Assembly (NCBI GenBank): GCA_034406715.1 | Contig: CP137872.1 | Span: 496,001 to 560,000 of the forward strand | DNA length: 64,000 nt | Direction of reading: 5' to 3' | DNA from: Rhodotorula mucilaginosa | Taxonomy: Eukaryota > Basidiomycota > Microbotryomycetes > Sporidiobolales > Sporidiobolaceae | Part shown: in pieces, positions 48,673 to 59,692 of the stretch | Position numbering within the stretch: position 1 is the first letter of the stretch | How the letters are laid out: the number at the start of each line of letters is the position of its first letter | Translations under genes and position numbers: made by a program | Notes under the pieces: generated by a model | Databases searched by the model: none | What the model was told of the DNA's origin: nothing | Seen by the model: the letters and a program-made list of their open reading frames with translations, nothing else

Positions 48673-49224
48673 CTTCGCTGGGTTATCTGTGACTGATGCA
48701 GAGGCAAGATGGGACGAGTTTTAAAAGCAAGGAGACAGGATTGGCGATGGTGGATCGGCGGTCAAGCGAAGGCAGGGGAAGCGAGAACGCGACGAAAACG
48801 ATTCACGATGACGGCGGCCAACGAGCCGAGTTGTGGGGTAAGTTAGCCGAGAGGTGGAGATGCCAGCATGGTGCGAGCAGTGACAGACGTAGCGAGCAAG
48901 GTCAGTTCCTGTGGCTGATGGACAGGCAGCAGGTCTCGAAGCACTCACGAGGGCAGGTTCGGGTAAGGGAGGAGAGGGGTGTGAGGAGAAAGGAAGAGAG
49001 ACGAAGTGACGGATCGTCACGGACAAGGACAAAAACGGACGGACCTGGAGCCTCCGCCCGACTGATCCGCTTCGTCCTGGCTGGTTTCACGGTGCTCTAC
49101 CAGCTACACTTTACTCGCAAGCTGCTTCCGAGCAGAAAGAGTCGTCGTGCGAGCCGAGAGAATGGGAGAAACCGTCTAAGCGCACGTTTGAACAAAATCA
49201 ACAGGCCTCTCTCTACAGCACCCC
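48673..49224. promoter_or_regulatory. phosphoketolase upstream region
   Basis: About 550 bp between the acetate kinase stop and the phosphoketolase start, on the same strand. Read in gene direction it contains a long pyrimidine-rich block (48950-49015), a common feature of basidiomycete promoters. No TATA box or named site is claimed. Confidence 0.5.
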
Positions 49225-50690
49225 TCATCGCGACGTCGCAGCCTGCAACGCCTCCTCGGCCATACGGACCATCTCGTCCTCCTCGCTCGTCTCGACCACC
49301 CAAGCGGGGACCTTGCTCCCCTTCTTGGTGATCTCGCGTCTCCCTTGACCCTGCTCGTTCGCTTCCTTGTCCAATCCTCCCTGCGTCTGCGCCAACTCTT
49401 CGATGAACCGGAAACGGGAGAGGACGTCCGCTCGGAGTCGGGAACTGCGCTCGCCGATGCCGCCGGAAAAGACGAGCGCGTCGAGCTGCGGCGCGGACGA
49501 GAGCGTGTCGGTCACGTAGTCGGACAGGAACGACAGGAGGTGGTCGAGGTAGAGCTGGTACGTCAGCCGGCTCGACATGTGGTCGTCGTGAGATGGTTGC
49601 TCCTTGTCTCCTTCGGAAGGGAACGCGCGCGAGGTGATGACGCCAAAGTCGTTGGTGCCGCAGAGGGCTGTCCAGGTCGGGAGGGGTGGGTCAGGATTCG
49701 CATTTGGCAGACTGGGCTAGACTCTTGGAGCGCACCTCGGAATCCGCTCTCCTTGTTCAACACATATTCGGCTTTGCTGATGTCGCGGCCGGACCACTTG
49801 ACGGTGGTCGAGCAGTCGGGTGTGTGGTGAAAGATCAGACTCGGGTCGAGCGTGCCCGAGCGAGTGCCGCCCGGCAGGCCTGGGCGAGTAAAGTGGTCAA
49901 TACCAGCGCAGATGTAATGACCGAAAGAAGCGACCGCCTCACCTTCGAGCGGGGTGACGCCCATGGTCGTCTGGACGCTCTTTCCGTTCCGGATCAAGCA
50001 GCAGCTTCCGCCGCTGCCGAGATGCGCCACGACGAGGTTGACTGCATCTTTCGGTTTGCCGAGCGCTTCTGCCATCTGGTCGCGAATGTTGGCGTAGCTC
50101 AACCCGTGGAAGCCGTACTTGACGAGGGGAACGGGCGTCTTGTGTTCGGGTTGCGAGATGGCGTACGTGCGTCGGAACTGCGGGATCGTCTGGTGGAAGA
50201 GGGTATCGAAGCAGAGCACTGAGTAGGCGTCGGGGAGGTGCTCGAGGCACTCTTTGACGATGAGCATGGCGTGGTGGTTGTGCAGCGGCGCGAACGCAGA
50301 GACGGCTTCCATCTGGTCGAGCGTCTCTTGCTCCTCCTTGTCGCCGTGGCGGATCACGATCGGGTCATCGGCGGTTCCACCGTGGACGATGCGGTGCGCG
50401 ACGAGCCGGATCCGGGCCTTGCCCTCGTCGCCGAGGACCTCTTGCTGGGTCACGTCGCGGAGAATCTCTTTGAAGATGTCTTGGTAGCTCATCTGGCTCT
50501 CGAGCTCCTTCTCCTTGTGATCGGATTTGCCGCCTTCTCGCATAAAGCTGTACTTGTACTTGGCCGGCGAGTCTCCAGCGACATTGCTGGCGCTGCCCTG
50601 GACGACGACCTGGTTGGATCCCGACTCGTAGAGCGAGAACTTGATGGACGAGCTGCCGCAGTTGACGGCGAGGTCGAGGTCGGCGGGCAT
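49225..50690 (-). CDS. ACK: acetate kinase
   Basis: Interconverts acetyl phosphate + ADP and acetate + ATP. 444 aa. Exons: 50690-49943, 49879-49736, 49667-49225. The ASKHA fold is marked by LAVNCGSSSIKFSLYESGS (N-terminal phosphate loop), VAHRIVHGG (catalytic-site Arg), VKYGFHGLSY, VVAHLGSGGSCCLI (adenosine loop), PLEGLPGGTRSGTLDPSL and LDALVFSGGIGERSSRLR, with the catalytic Glu in GGIGE. The 63-nt intron 1 has no stop and a length divisible by three. Removing it restores the family motif PLEGLPGGTRSG, so it is a real intron. The start is the ATG before PADLDLAVN. Acetate kinase occurs in a subset of fungi, paired with phosphoketolase; here it lies directly upstream of that gene on the same strand. 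Confidence 0.95.
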
Positions 50691-51608
50691 CTCAGGCTGG
50701 TAGCGTCTCGTGTCAAGCCTGGCAGGCAAGGCTATAAGGCGGAAGTGCAGGTTCGGTCAGGAGGAGAAGGTCGGCGAAGTCTTGACGTCTCTCTCACTCC
50801 CCACAACGCACCCTGCCGCTCGGCCAGATGAGCTAGACTGCTTCGGATCAGACTCTGCGAAGGCTTCCGTGCACGTCCGAGCCGCCTACACTCGTGCCCG
50901 CCGTTCTGGGCGACTCTGCTCCGACGTCATCCTCCGACCTCCCCACATTCGCTCACCCTCCTCATCGTTGATGAGGCTGATGGTGCTCAGTCCTGCACGG
51001 GATGCGCTGCACAGAAGTATACGAAGGGCGCAGGGCGCTACAGAGCGCGAGGGTCGATTGGCTACGGTTCCCGGCGCTCACAGACTCTCATCTCATCACC
51101 CCAGCCGCAAGGCTGCCGCAAGGGTGCAGCTGCACGCTCGCAGGCCCTCACGTGCTGCACAACGACGCAACGAGCTGCTTCGAGCTGTCAGCCGAGCCGG
51201 CATACCGCTGATTCGCGCGCGACCTGGCCAGCAGATCAGCGGCGCCGGTTCACGCAAGATTGCGTGCTAAACGCCGGTGACTGAGCCACGGGACGGTTGC
51301 CGTTTGACTCCGTGTACAGAAGTTCTTCTCCCAAGCTTGAGAAGCTGACCCTCCTTCTCGGCGCCACCGTCCTGGTGATCGCGTCATCGCACGCCCGTCC
51401 TTGCTCCCACTCCCGCCTGCTCTTTTCTCTCGCTTTTGCTTCTCTGCTCTTTGCTCGATCGTACATCTGTCCCGTTTCGCAACAGGACTCTGCGCGTCAC
51501 TTCCATTAGAAATCATCAGAAGGATCCGCTACACTCGAAACCCTTCTCGGAGCTGCTGTCGCCAGAAACCCGTTTGCAAGACTCGTTCAATCTTCTAGTA
51601 TCCTTTAC
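50691..51608. other. divergent intergenic region, acetate kinase / UPF0643
   Basis: About 920 bp between divergent start codons, containing two promoters. It has CA/CTC-rich parts at 50800-50850 and a pyrimidine-rich stretch at 51400-51460 just before the UPF0643 gene. A GTGCAGCTGCAC palindrome lies near 51123-51134. No gene is recognised. Confidence 0.4.
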
Positions 51609-52727
51609 ATGCGCACGCCCCGGTCTCCTTCTCGCCCAGGTCGCTCCCCGATCCCCTCACCAGTCAACTCGTACTCTACTCTCCCGCCGTCGACCATGTC
51701 GAACCCTCCTCTCGCGCCGCTCGAATCGGGATCGTCCTCCCTCGCGTCGACTCCGCCCGAACTTCCAGCGTACGTCGACCGCAAGGCCGAAGCCGAACAG
51801 CGAGCGTTGAGCACCGTCGAGGATGCGATCGCGGCGATTCGGGCTCGCGCAGGGTTGACGACGGTCGCGCAGCAGAGCGGGGGAGCCCTCGACGCAGCCG
51901 ACCCGCTCTTGTACCTCCCTCCGCTCCTCTCGCGTCTGCCGGCCGACACAGCTCCCGCATCCTCTCCAGTCGCCAAAGAGGCAACTATCGACTACACCGC
52001 CTCGCACCTCCCGCGGATAGACTCGACCTCGTTGGCGCTCCACCGAGCTTTGCACGTCTTCCGCCCCGTGACGCCTCTGTACGCCATCGCGCCGTACCCT
52101 TCTTCCTTCAACTGGTCCGACATCATCCTCGAAGATGATCCGACCGGTTCAGTCCGCGGGCAAGAGCGCGAGTGGTACATCGTCGCGTTCCGGAGCAAGC
52201 GGAGGGAAGGGTTCACGCCCGCAGAGGCACTCGATTTGTACGGCGCGGACCGGGAGGCGCATGAAGAGGCGGTTCAGGTGAGTTCTGCATTTCTTGTGTG
52301 CACCCGCCATAACTGACCCCTTCACGTCGCCCAGTGCGGAGGGTTGTTGTTGTATTGGTTCGGCTCCCCCTTCCCTTCCGAAGCCGACACTGCGGACCAT
52401 CCGCAAACGCTCCCCTGGTCGACGGACCTCGCCGGTCGGAATCTTGCGACTTGCATCTGGCAATCTCGCGCCGATGCGGTCGCAGCGATGCGAGGGGAGA
52501 GGCACAAGCGGGCAGCCCAACTCGCAAGTGTGAGTCGGCCTTTTCAGTTTCTCGGGTTGACGCGCGGTATTGACGAGGCGGTATCATCGAGCTTGCAGCG
52601 CTCTTACGAGTCGTACACGCTCGAGCGGTATGTGCTCAGGAAAGAAGCGGGCGAGTTGACTGTGCGGGTCGCGCCGTGGCATGGCGGTGAGGTCGCCGGA
52701 GCTTCAGTAGCGGCAGTCCCTCTGTAA
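51609..52727 (+). CDS. UPF0643 family protein
   Basis: A conserved fungal protein of unknown function, 330 aa. Exons: 51609-52277, 52335-52529, 52599-52727. The family core is SLALHRALHVFRPVTPLYAI, APYPSSFNWSDIIL, EREWYIVAFRSKRREG, ADREAHEEAV, GGLLLYWFGSP, GRNLATCIWQSRADA and YTLERYVLRKEAGEL. The last intron (52530-52598, 69 nt) has no in-frame stop. Removing it joins LAS to RSYESYTLERY, as in relatives. The first ATG gives a 29-residue Ser/Pro/Arg-rich extension; a second ATG at 51696 (MSNPPLAPL) is an equally good start. The composition of the extension weakly suggests an organelle-targeting peptide. No function is assigned. Confidence 0.87.
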
Positions 52728-53405
52728 AGCGTGTTACCACGGTCTCAAGAGGATAATGAAGCTCTCCGAAGCCATCCTTAATTACGGGGCCGCCGGAAGA
52801 GGACGCTCTCCGGGCATGCATCGCGGATCCGTGAAGAATGCGACCGAATGCGCAGCAGGCAAGTCTCGCGACCGCAAGCACCCGGAGCCTCTGGCTCATA
52901 CGATACATACAGATATCAGCCTTGTCGCGCGGTGAGAGAGATGCAGTCCTGGTCCGAGGCAGAGCCCTGAGCGCTGAGCGACCGTTCGCCCGGAGTTGAC
53001 AAGTGAGGGAACTGCGTCTCCTCGGACGCGTTCGTAGCAAAGACGTGAGCAGTCTCTTCGAGGGAATGTTGACCATCAGCGTATTCCTCGTCCGTGCCGT
53101 ACCCAGTAGACGGTTGCCGGTGCGGGTCATGGCAGGAGGCAGGAGAGGCGCGCAGGTTGACATTCGACCAATATTCCTCACTCGTCGCCGTGTCGAGCCG
53201 TCCGAGCGAAGCAGTTGGTGGTCAACGGATCTGCTGCTTGTTCCCGACTGGCTCGCTCCGCTGATAGCCCGCTTGCGCTCCTTGTTGCGGCGAGACGTCC
53301 GCCATCGCTGGTTCTCCACCTCGTCCGTCCATCTCTCGTCCGCCTTCAATCTCACCCTTTGCCAGCCGCTCAAGCAGCTCGGTCGACGCAGCAAGAGCTT
53401 GCGCA
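52728..53405. other. intergenic region upstream of the RRM protein gene
   Basis: About 680 bp between genes on the same strand. A 256-codon open frame runs through it on the - strand and into the UPF0643 end, but its Arg/Leu-rich composition and lack of similarity argue against a gene. The last 80 bp before the RRM gene start are pyrimidine-rich. No other feature. Confidence 0.4.
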
Positions 53406-55974
53406 ATGTCCGATCCTGCCGCTTCCGCCTCGAAACCGGCGGCCGTCAAGGCGCAGTCTCCGTCGCCCGACCAGCCGATGGAACCGAACGACGATCACGT
53501 CCACTTGAGTGACCTGTTCTCGGCCGAGGAACTCGTCGACAGGCTTGTCGGCGCAGTCTCCAAGAGCGACGTCGCAGCTTGTCTCTTCTACATCCGCCAG
53601 CTCGAGATGCGCAAGAACCTCGACTTGGTCAACCACCCTCGTGAGTCCTCTTCGGGTTCAGGTACAGCCGGCGATACTACACTCCCTCCGCAGTGCTGAC
53701 CATTCTACTTGATTCTGTCCATCGAATAGACTCGTCGACGAACCAGACCGCTCTCATGGCCGCCGCGGTCAAGGAATCGAGCCGCACCGCTCAACTCCTC
53801 ATCCGCATCCTCGTCCGCAAAGGAGCCAAGTTGCCGCCGGCCGACGGGAAGGCCGACTGGCTCGCAGACGTACAGGCGTGGGCTATCGAGCTGGTCGAGG
53901 CGCCGGTCCAGCCCGAGTCGGAAGAGGGTGAGCATTCGAATCAGCACCTCCCTTCCTGCCTGCCTGCCCGCTGACCGGCTTTTCTCCTCGCGACACAGAA
54001 CGCGAGACCCAGATGCTTCTCACGCTTGATTACGATGCTGCCCAAGAGTGGTGCATGACGAACTTGCCCCCGCCCGAGCAGTCCGAGGAGGAGGGAATGG
54101 AGGATTACGGAGGCTACACCTCGGAGGACTTGGGAAACGGTCGCGCCTCGTCCGTCCCGCTCGACGACATTGCTGCTTACCGTCGTCAGATTCAGCGCGC
54201 TACGACGGCCGATGTACCCGGTCCGGTCGATCTCGGGATGGCTCCGACCGGGACGGGGGACAGTCGCGCTGGCATGTCTGCTCGTGCAGCGGGCAAGCGC
54301 GCCGCTCGGTCGCAAGTTCAAGGGACCGTTCTCGACCTGACCGGCTCGCGTACGCCGAGTCCCGCTCCGAAGAACGAGCAGGTCGAAGTCACGATCCCAA
54401 ACGGCAGGCCCGCTTCTCCGTCCGGTCGCAAACGCCCTCGCTCTCGCTCGCCGCCGCCTCAAGCCGGACAGGGTCGCGAACAGCGCCAGCTCGAGGCGCG
54501 CGCGCACCTGCACGTCGCCAACTTGCCGCTCGACTTTACCGGCCCCGAGCTCGCCGCCGTCTTTGATGGCGTTCCGGGCGTTCTCGAAGTCGAAATGTAC
54601 GGCGCCAACACGGATTCGCCGTTCGGTTACGTCAGTCTCGCTTCCCTTGCCACGGCTCAACACGCCTACGCCCTCAAACACAACACTCTGCCTCGCATCG
54701 GCGCGATCAAGACTATCGAACTCAAGATCTACTCGGCCGATGGCACCCCGCTCGACCCGCACCGTCAAGTCGAGCCGGTGGTCAACAACCTTCACGGCGG
54801 CGGACCCGGCGCTCCTCGCGAGGCTCCCCACGTCTTCAACAACTACCGCGGTCCGATGCAAGGCGCGATGCCGTTGCGTTACCCGAGGCCGAGGGTCCCT
54901 TTCCACTTTACGGCGGCCGAGCTCGCGAGGCGCGTCTACCTCGGATGCCTCCGCTGGGGGATCACCGACGCCGAAGTCGCGGCGCTCTTCCACGAACGGG
55001 CGGGAGTCGTCGCCAAAGTTTTGAGGGTCATGAATGCGCACGACGGATCGCACGCTTTCGGGTGCGGGGATTCTCTTCTGCCTCTCTTTTCGCTCCCCAC
55101 TCGATGAGATACTCACGCCTATTGGATCTCCCTCGAACAGTTTTGTCCAGCTCCCTGACGCGATCACGGCCGACCACGCGATCAAGGTCTTGCACGGAAC
55201 CGTCAGCGGTGAGGACCCTCTCTTTGCTCCGCCCGTCCGACCCTTGCTCATCCAATTCGAACTTTCTCTCTTGGCTGTTCAGACGGTCACCTGCTTCAGG
55301 TCGAGCACGTGAACGAGCTGAACCACCGCTGGCTCTGGTCGCTCACTTTGCATGGCTTGCCGCTCCGTTGGGATTACCGCGATGGTCTGTCGATCTTTTC
55401 TCCCCTTTTCCGCACCCTGCCGAGACGCAATCTCACCCGTCCGCTTCCTCCAACATCAGTTTCCGACTTTTTGATCTCGACCATCGGCAGTTTCGCTGGC
55501 CTGATCGTCCGTCACTCGCCGGCCTACTCGGGAGACTCGTACGCCGCCGAACTGCACGTCCGCGTCGAGCTCCGCTACGAGACCGAGCTCCGCTGGGCCT
55601 TCAACGAGTTGAACGGGTTGATGATCGACCGTCAGCCGGTCCGGGCCGTGATCGACCAGGCGCGCGTCCGCCGCGAGGTCGAGAACGAGCTCGCGTTCCA
55701 GCAGCTCGCGCAGGGGATTGCCAACGGCCAGCAAGAGCAGCAGCCAGCTCAACGCGTTCCCACGGCGACGCCCATGTCGAGTGTTCATGGCGGTGGCACC
55801 GGAGGAGGTTACGACCCGCGCGATCCGGCGGGGACGAACGGTGGAGCCACGCCGACTCAGAAACGTCCTCAGCCTCCCCCGCCGCCGCCTGCGCCGCCCA
55901 AGGCTGCCGTTCCCGCTCTCGACGATGACGCTTTGAATCCCTTCTCGCCGGCATGGTTGATGAGCAACCGCTAG
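53406..55974 (+). CDS. RNA-binding protein with three RRM-like domains and a helical/ankyrin-like N-terminus
   Basis: A 726-aa predicted RNA-binding protein. Exons: 53406-53640, 53730-53927, 53999-55061, 55141-55208, 55283-55384, 55460-55974. The N-terminus (about 35-145) has an ankyrin-like pattern with STNQTALMAAAVKESSRTAQLL. A disordered basic stretch with SGRKRPRSRSPPP follows. RRM1 begins ARAHLHVANLPLDFTGPELA. RRM2 is ARRVYLGCLRWGITDAEVAALF, SHAFGFVQLPDAITADHAIKVLHG. RRM3 begins WSLTLHGLPLRWDYRD and continues ETELRWAFNELNGLMIDRQPVRAVI. The RNP1 motifs are weak (SPFGYVSL, SHAFGFVQL). The C-terminus is Pro/Gln-rich. Intron 5 (75 nt, stop-free) is supported because removing it tightens RRM3. 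I recognise no named ortholog; a role in mRNA processing or translation is only a guess. Confidence 0.82.
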
Positions 55975-56229
55975 CTCTCTGGCACGGTGGGTGCAGCGTG
56001 AGGCATGGATTTTCCGGAGGAGAAAGGAGGAGGGGGTTCAAAGGCGGTCGCTTGCTCGGGATTACAATGCGCATGAGCAGGATCGTGTACAGAACCGTAT
56101 CTACTCGCTTTTGCATTCGCAGGACGTGATTACTCAAGCAGGCATCCGGAACAAGCAAATCGCCGCAAGCAACCCGACCCCCTTTCCCCTAATCCCGTCC
56201 TCCGTTCTGTGTGCCCCCGCCGCTACTAC

Positions 56230-57602
56230 TCACTCGACCTCCTCGAGCTCGCGCAAGGTTCGAGTCCATCCGAAACGATTCTTGCGCTTGCTTTTCGCAA
56301 TGTACTCCGACAGGATGTCGCCCTGTTCCAGGCTCATCAGCGTGGTGGCGGCGCGTGCCAGGTACGGGACAAGGTTCCGACTTACTTCTTCCTTCGTGAG
56401 GTACTCGTGCCTTGCCCCGAGGTCTAAGCGGCGCAAGCCCGCAGCGCCGATCAAGCCGACGAGGTTTTCTTGGTGGCGACGTGGCATATTCCGCCGGCTG
56501 CCAAGCACGAGCTGCCGAACCGGCTGGCCACTGAACGCCCTCTGCAGAAGGACGTTTATGAGAGCGTGGATCGCATCTTTGACCGGGATGACGGACTCGT
56601 CGACGAGCGGGTGCCCGTATCCGACCGTGCCGACCAGTTCTTCAATGTACAGGCTCGGCGGACCAGTCGGAAAGGCGAGCAGAATGCTGATGGCATCGCC
56701 TTGGAAGCCGAGCACGCTCAGGTACTGTAGCGAGTCGCAAAGGCGAGCGAACACCCAGAGTCGCCACTTTTGCGGGTCGTTCGGGTCGAGAAACGGCAAG
56801 TCGAGCTGCCAACAACCTGGCGCCATTGGGACGAGCGCGAGCATGTGCGCAGACGCTTGCGGGAGGTGCTCCAGCTTGAGGACTCGGAGAGTCGAGGCAG
56901 TGGGCGACGACGCTAACGCGCGAAAGGTGGCGGACCAGTCTCGGTCCATCGCTGGTTGGTCGTCGATGATTGCCAGGCGTTCCAGCTTGGCGTACATCGG
57001 TCGGCTGAGTTTGCCCGCGAGTGGACTCGCGAGCTCGAGCGAGACGACGCCTGCGCGCGTAATCGCCGCGAGAAGACCTTGAGTGAGCGGGCAGCGGCGA
57101 CTCGGACCTGGGTCTCGGACTCACCTGAGAGCTGAGGTCCGGCGAGGAGGTCCACTGGAAGGGAGACTTGGCAGAAGAACAGGATGGCGATCGCCTCGAC
57201 GCCGACGACCGCGTCAAAGAGCGATTGCAAGTCGGCGTGCGACCATTTGCAGCTCGGACGGTCTCCTTCACGGAAGGGCAGAGTGTCAAAGAGCGTCAGT
57301 TGGCGTGTAGGGTGCCGTGGCTCTCTTTTCCCTGCATAGTCGAGCCAGTTCTTGACTTGGGCCCCGGTGCGGAAAAGCAGGAACCGGTTCATCTCCCTCT
57401 GCGCCGCCATGCGAAAGGTGGGTGCGACGAGTGACAGTTGCGAGAGGGCTTTGTACGTCGCTTCGATGCTTTGTATGTGGCCGAGATCCGGGTCCGATGC
57501 TTGATTGAGGCAGACAAAGACGACGATGCGGCTGACGACCTCGTCGGAGAGGCAGGCGAGCGTGGCAGCTGATGCTCCCGGAGTACCTTGCTCAGAGCTC
57601 AT
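56230..57602 (-). CDS. F-box-like protein with degenerate leucine-rich repeats
   Basis: A 441-aa protein. Exons: 57602-57125 and 57077-56230; the intron is only 47 nt. The N-terminus ATLACLSDEVVSRIVVFV resembles an F-box (L-P/S-x-E-v-l-x-x-I), followed by KALSQLSLVAPTFRMAAQRE, the usual next helix. The rest has irregular Leu-rich units such as LERLAIIDDQP, LRVLKLEHLPQA, LQYLSVLGFQGDAISILL and LRRLDLGARHEY. Such genes are numerous in basidiomycetes and presumably act as SCF ubiquitin-ligase adaptors; the substrate is unknown. The family call is moderate because the F-box is divergent. Confidence 0.75.
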
Positions 57603-59290
57603 TGTGAGTCTTGGAAGCGCTCTGACTGCTGGGAGCGGGCGGGAACGAGCGAGAGAGAGGGCGGGCAGTCACGAGAGTCATCGGACCGACAGCTTCCCGC
57701 AACATCAGTCGAGTGACCTGTTCCGGACTGGCACAAAATCCTAGTAGGGTCTCTTAGCCATCTTTCTAGCCCTCCGATATGGGTCAGACGCGTATGTAGC
57801 TCGCTTAATCCGCTGGGAAAAGATCCGGGAGACACCTTTTTCCGTCTCAGCCAATTGCAAAAGCTGCGAATGAGTCGGACCCGAGATTATTCACGCGAAA
57901 AGGCCAATATGAATGTTTAGCAGCGGAGTTGTGGCTCGAGGCGCCGGCGACTTTGACTGGCGTGGCGATCGCGCGCGCGACCAACGCTCAGGATTTCGGT
58001 GTCGAGCTTGTCGGACTAGACACTCTCGATTCCCTGCCAAGAAACTCAGGGTTGCGCGGTTGAGAAATCAGCGGAATTTATGGCTGCACTGTCTGTACGG
58101 TTGCGTTCTCGCGTTCTGGGGGGGAAATCCAACGCCTGATGACTTTGGACGAGTGCGCCACCGTCTTTGCGACGTCGTCAGCGGGCGGCATAAAAGTCTC
58201 CGTACTCTCAAAGTATCTCTCTGGCCTTGCTGCTGACTCTCCAACGGATCCGGTCGTTGTCCGCCAAGAAGGACGAGGCGAGTGGCGGAGCCGCATTTTG
58301 CCACTCAAAAGTCATCTCCTGCTTACTGTACTGCTTTCTTCCGCTCTAAACCTGGCCCTGGTACAATCTTATCTTTTTCACGTCCTGTGTGTCTGATATT
58401 GTCCGCGTCCGAGACCTGTGAGAGCTGGGGAACGTGCGAATAAGGAGACTGGCCGGTTGAGAAGGTCTGCCTCTTTGGACGGACTCGCGTCCGCGCAGAC
58501 ACTGTAGCGAGGGTGGTTACAAGTATACTCATCGGGACTGCCAGACGAGTCAGTACCGGTCGCCCTTCTCTGATCTCGAGATGGGGAAGCGGCAAGTGTT
58601 TCGCCCTTCGTCTCATCCGTTGGATATTCAGCCAGCTGGTCGGCGCGAAAGGAGCTCGAATCGGGACCACGGCAGTTGCTGCTGCAGCGTACCCTTAAGA
58701 GCGCTCGCAGCTATGGTCCGGTAATTGCGAACGGGAGCGTGGAAGCTGGCGAACCTCGGCACTGACTTGCGCAAAGCTCACCCCTCGGGCAAGAAGCGCG
58801 GGGTGCGCAGGTTACGATATGCGACTCAAGGAAAGATGACCTTCTAGGCACTTGGTACACGGTGTAGGATTGGCGAGATATCCTGGGCGAGGCGCCTCTT
58901 CCGCCTTACAAGCAGACTGTCGCGCAAATGCACCAGGTGGACAGTCTGACCACGTCGTACGCATCTTCGGTTCAGCAGTTAGCGTAAGCGTACGTTTCCT
59001 GCGCGCAGAACTGTGCAACACCTGCAGGCTGTATCATGACCACCGGCGCGCCTGCGACGGCTGCGAGTCGAAAGGGGGTCGTAAGCGAGCGAGTCGGTGA
59101 TTGGGTGACTGTATAGCCTCACCGCCTGGAATCTACCAAAGCAGTCTCCTTTCCATTTGCAAGATCCCTACACACCTCCCATTGCAGCTCTACTCGCCCT
59201 GAAAGTGCTCCGGAGCACCCCAAGCCGGGCCTGCGCCGACCCATTTGCCACGTGAACTTCCGGCTGCCCTTCTGTCGCGAGAATTGCTTC

Positions 59291-59370
59291 GATTGATTCC
59301 GGACTTGGCCCGAATGGTAGCGACCGCTTGTTTGCGTCGGATGAGCCTAATAATCCCAAGCTGCGAGGCA
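59291..59370 (+). repeat. imperfect direct repeat, copy 1
   Basis: An 80 bp segment starting gattgattccggacttggcc. It matches copy 2 at 62 of 80 positions with no gaps (hand count). The two copies start exactly 160 bp apart. Most differences are transitions, with A/T usually in this copy. No terminal inverted repeats or coding sequence were seen. Confidence 0.7.
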
Positions 59371-59450
59371 TCCTCTTTGCGAAAACTCGCTCGACGAGAG
59401 CAAGTTGCCACCCGGTCTTTTGGCTACCCTCCCGTTGCGAGGACCGATCT

Positions 59451-59530
59451 GATCGATTCCGGACTTGGCCCGGGCGGTAGCGGCAACTTTTCTGCGTCAG
59501 ATGAGACTAGCGGTCCCGAGCTCCGAGGCG
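59451..59530 (+). repeat. imperfect direct repeat, copy 2
   Basis: Second copy, starting gatcgattccggacttggcc, 64 bp before the tRNA-Gly gene. The shared word ccggacttggcccg is fully conserved between copies. It could be a remnant of a tandem array or a locally duplicated regulatory segment. Confidence 0.7.
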
Positions 59531-59594
59531 AATTCGGGGCGGAAAGTGGGGTGATGTTTATGAGTAGGCCAAACTCGGCGCTACTTCCATCGGT

Positions 59595-59678
59595 GCGTTT
59601 GTGGTTTAGTGGTAAAATTGGGCATTGCCAGCTTCTTGCTGAGTTGCCTAGCCCCGGGTTCGATTCCCGGCGAACGCA
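59595..59678 (+). tRNA. tRNA-Gly (anticodon GCC) with 13-nt intron
   Basis: The acceptor stem GCGTTTG pairs with CGAACGC (one G-T wobble) followed by discriminator A. The D arm GTTTAGTGG...AA matches the A box. The anticodon stem GGGCA pairs with TGCCT, with loop TTGCCA plus T, giving anticodon GCC. About 13 nt (gcttcttgctgag) sit one base 3' of the anticodon, the standard place for nuclear tRNA introns. The T arm is CCGGG-TTCGATT-CCCGG and provides the B box GGTTCGATTCC. No CCA is encoded, as expected for eukaryotes. T-runs at 59683-59686 and 59689-59692 can end Pol III transcription. Confidence 0.95.
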
Positions 59679-59682
59679 TGTC

Positions 59683-59692
59683 TTTTGGTTTT
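59683..59692 (+). terminator. RNA polymerase III terminator of tRNA-Gly
   Basis: Two TTTT runs begin 4 nt after the mature tRNA end on the transcribed strand, the standard Pol III stop signal. Confidence 0.75.

Larger units (their letters stand above)
57603..59594. other. 2 kb gene-free region
   Basis: The largest stretch without a recognisable gene. It includes the promoter of the F-box-like gene at its left end. Several open frames of 60-165 codons occur on both strands, but none has a recognisable domain and the longest (59245-59742) runs straight through the tRNA gene. It contains an imperfect 80 bp direct repeat (annotated separately) and GC content that looks slightly lower than the coding parts. 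It may be old repetitive DNA or house non-coding RNA that I cannot identify. Confidence 0.5.

Noticed and set aside
52636-53406. 256-codon open frame on the - strand
   Set aside because: Runs from the UPF0643 end through its downstream spacer to the RRM gene start; Arg-rich, low-quality composition and no splice or domain support.
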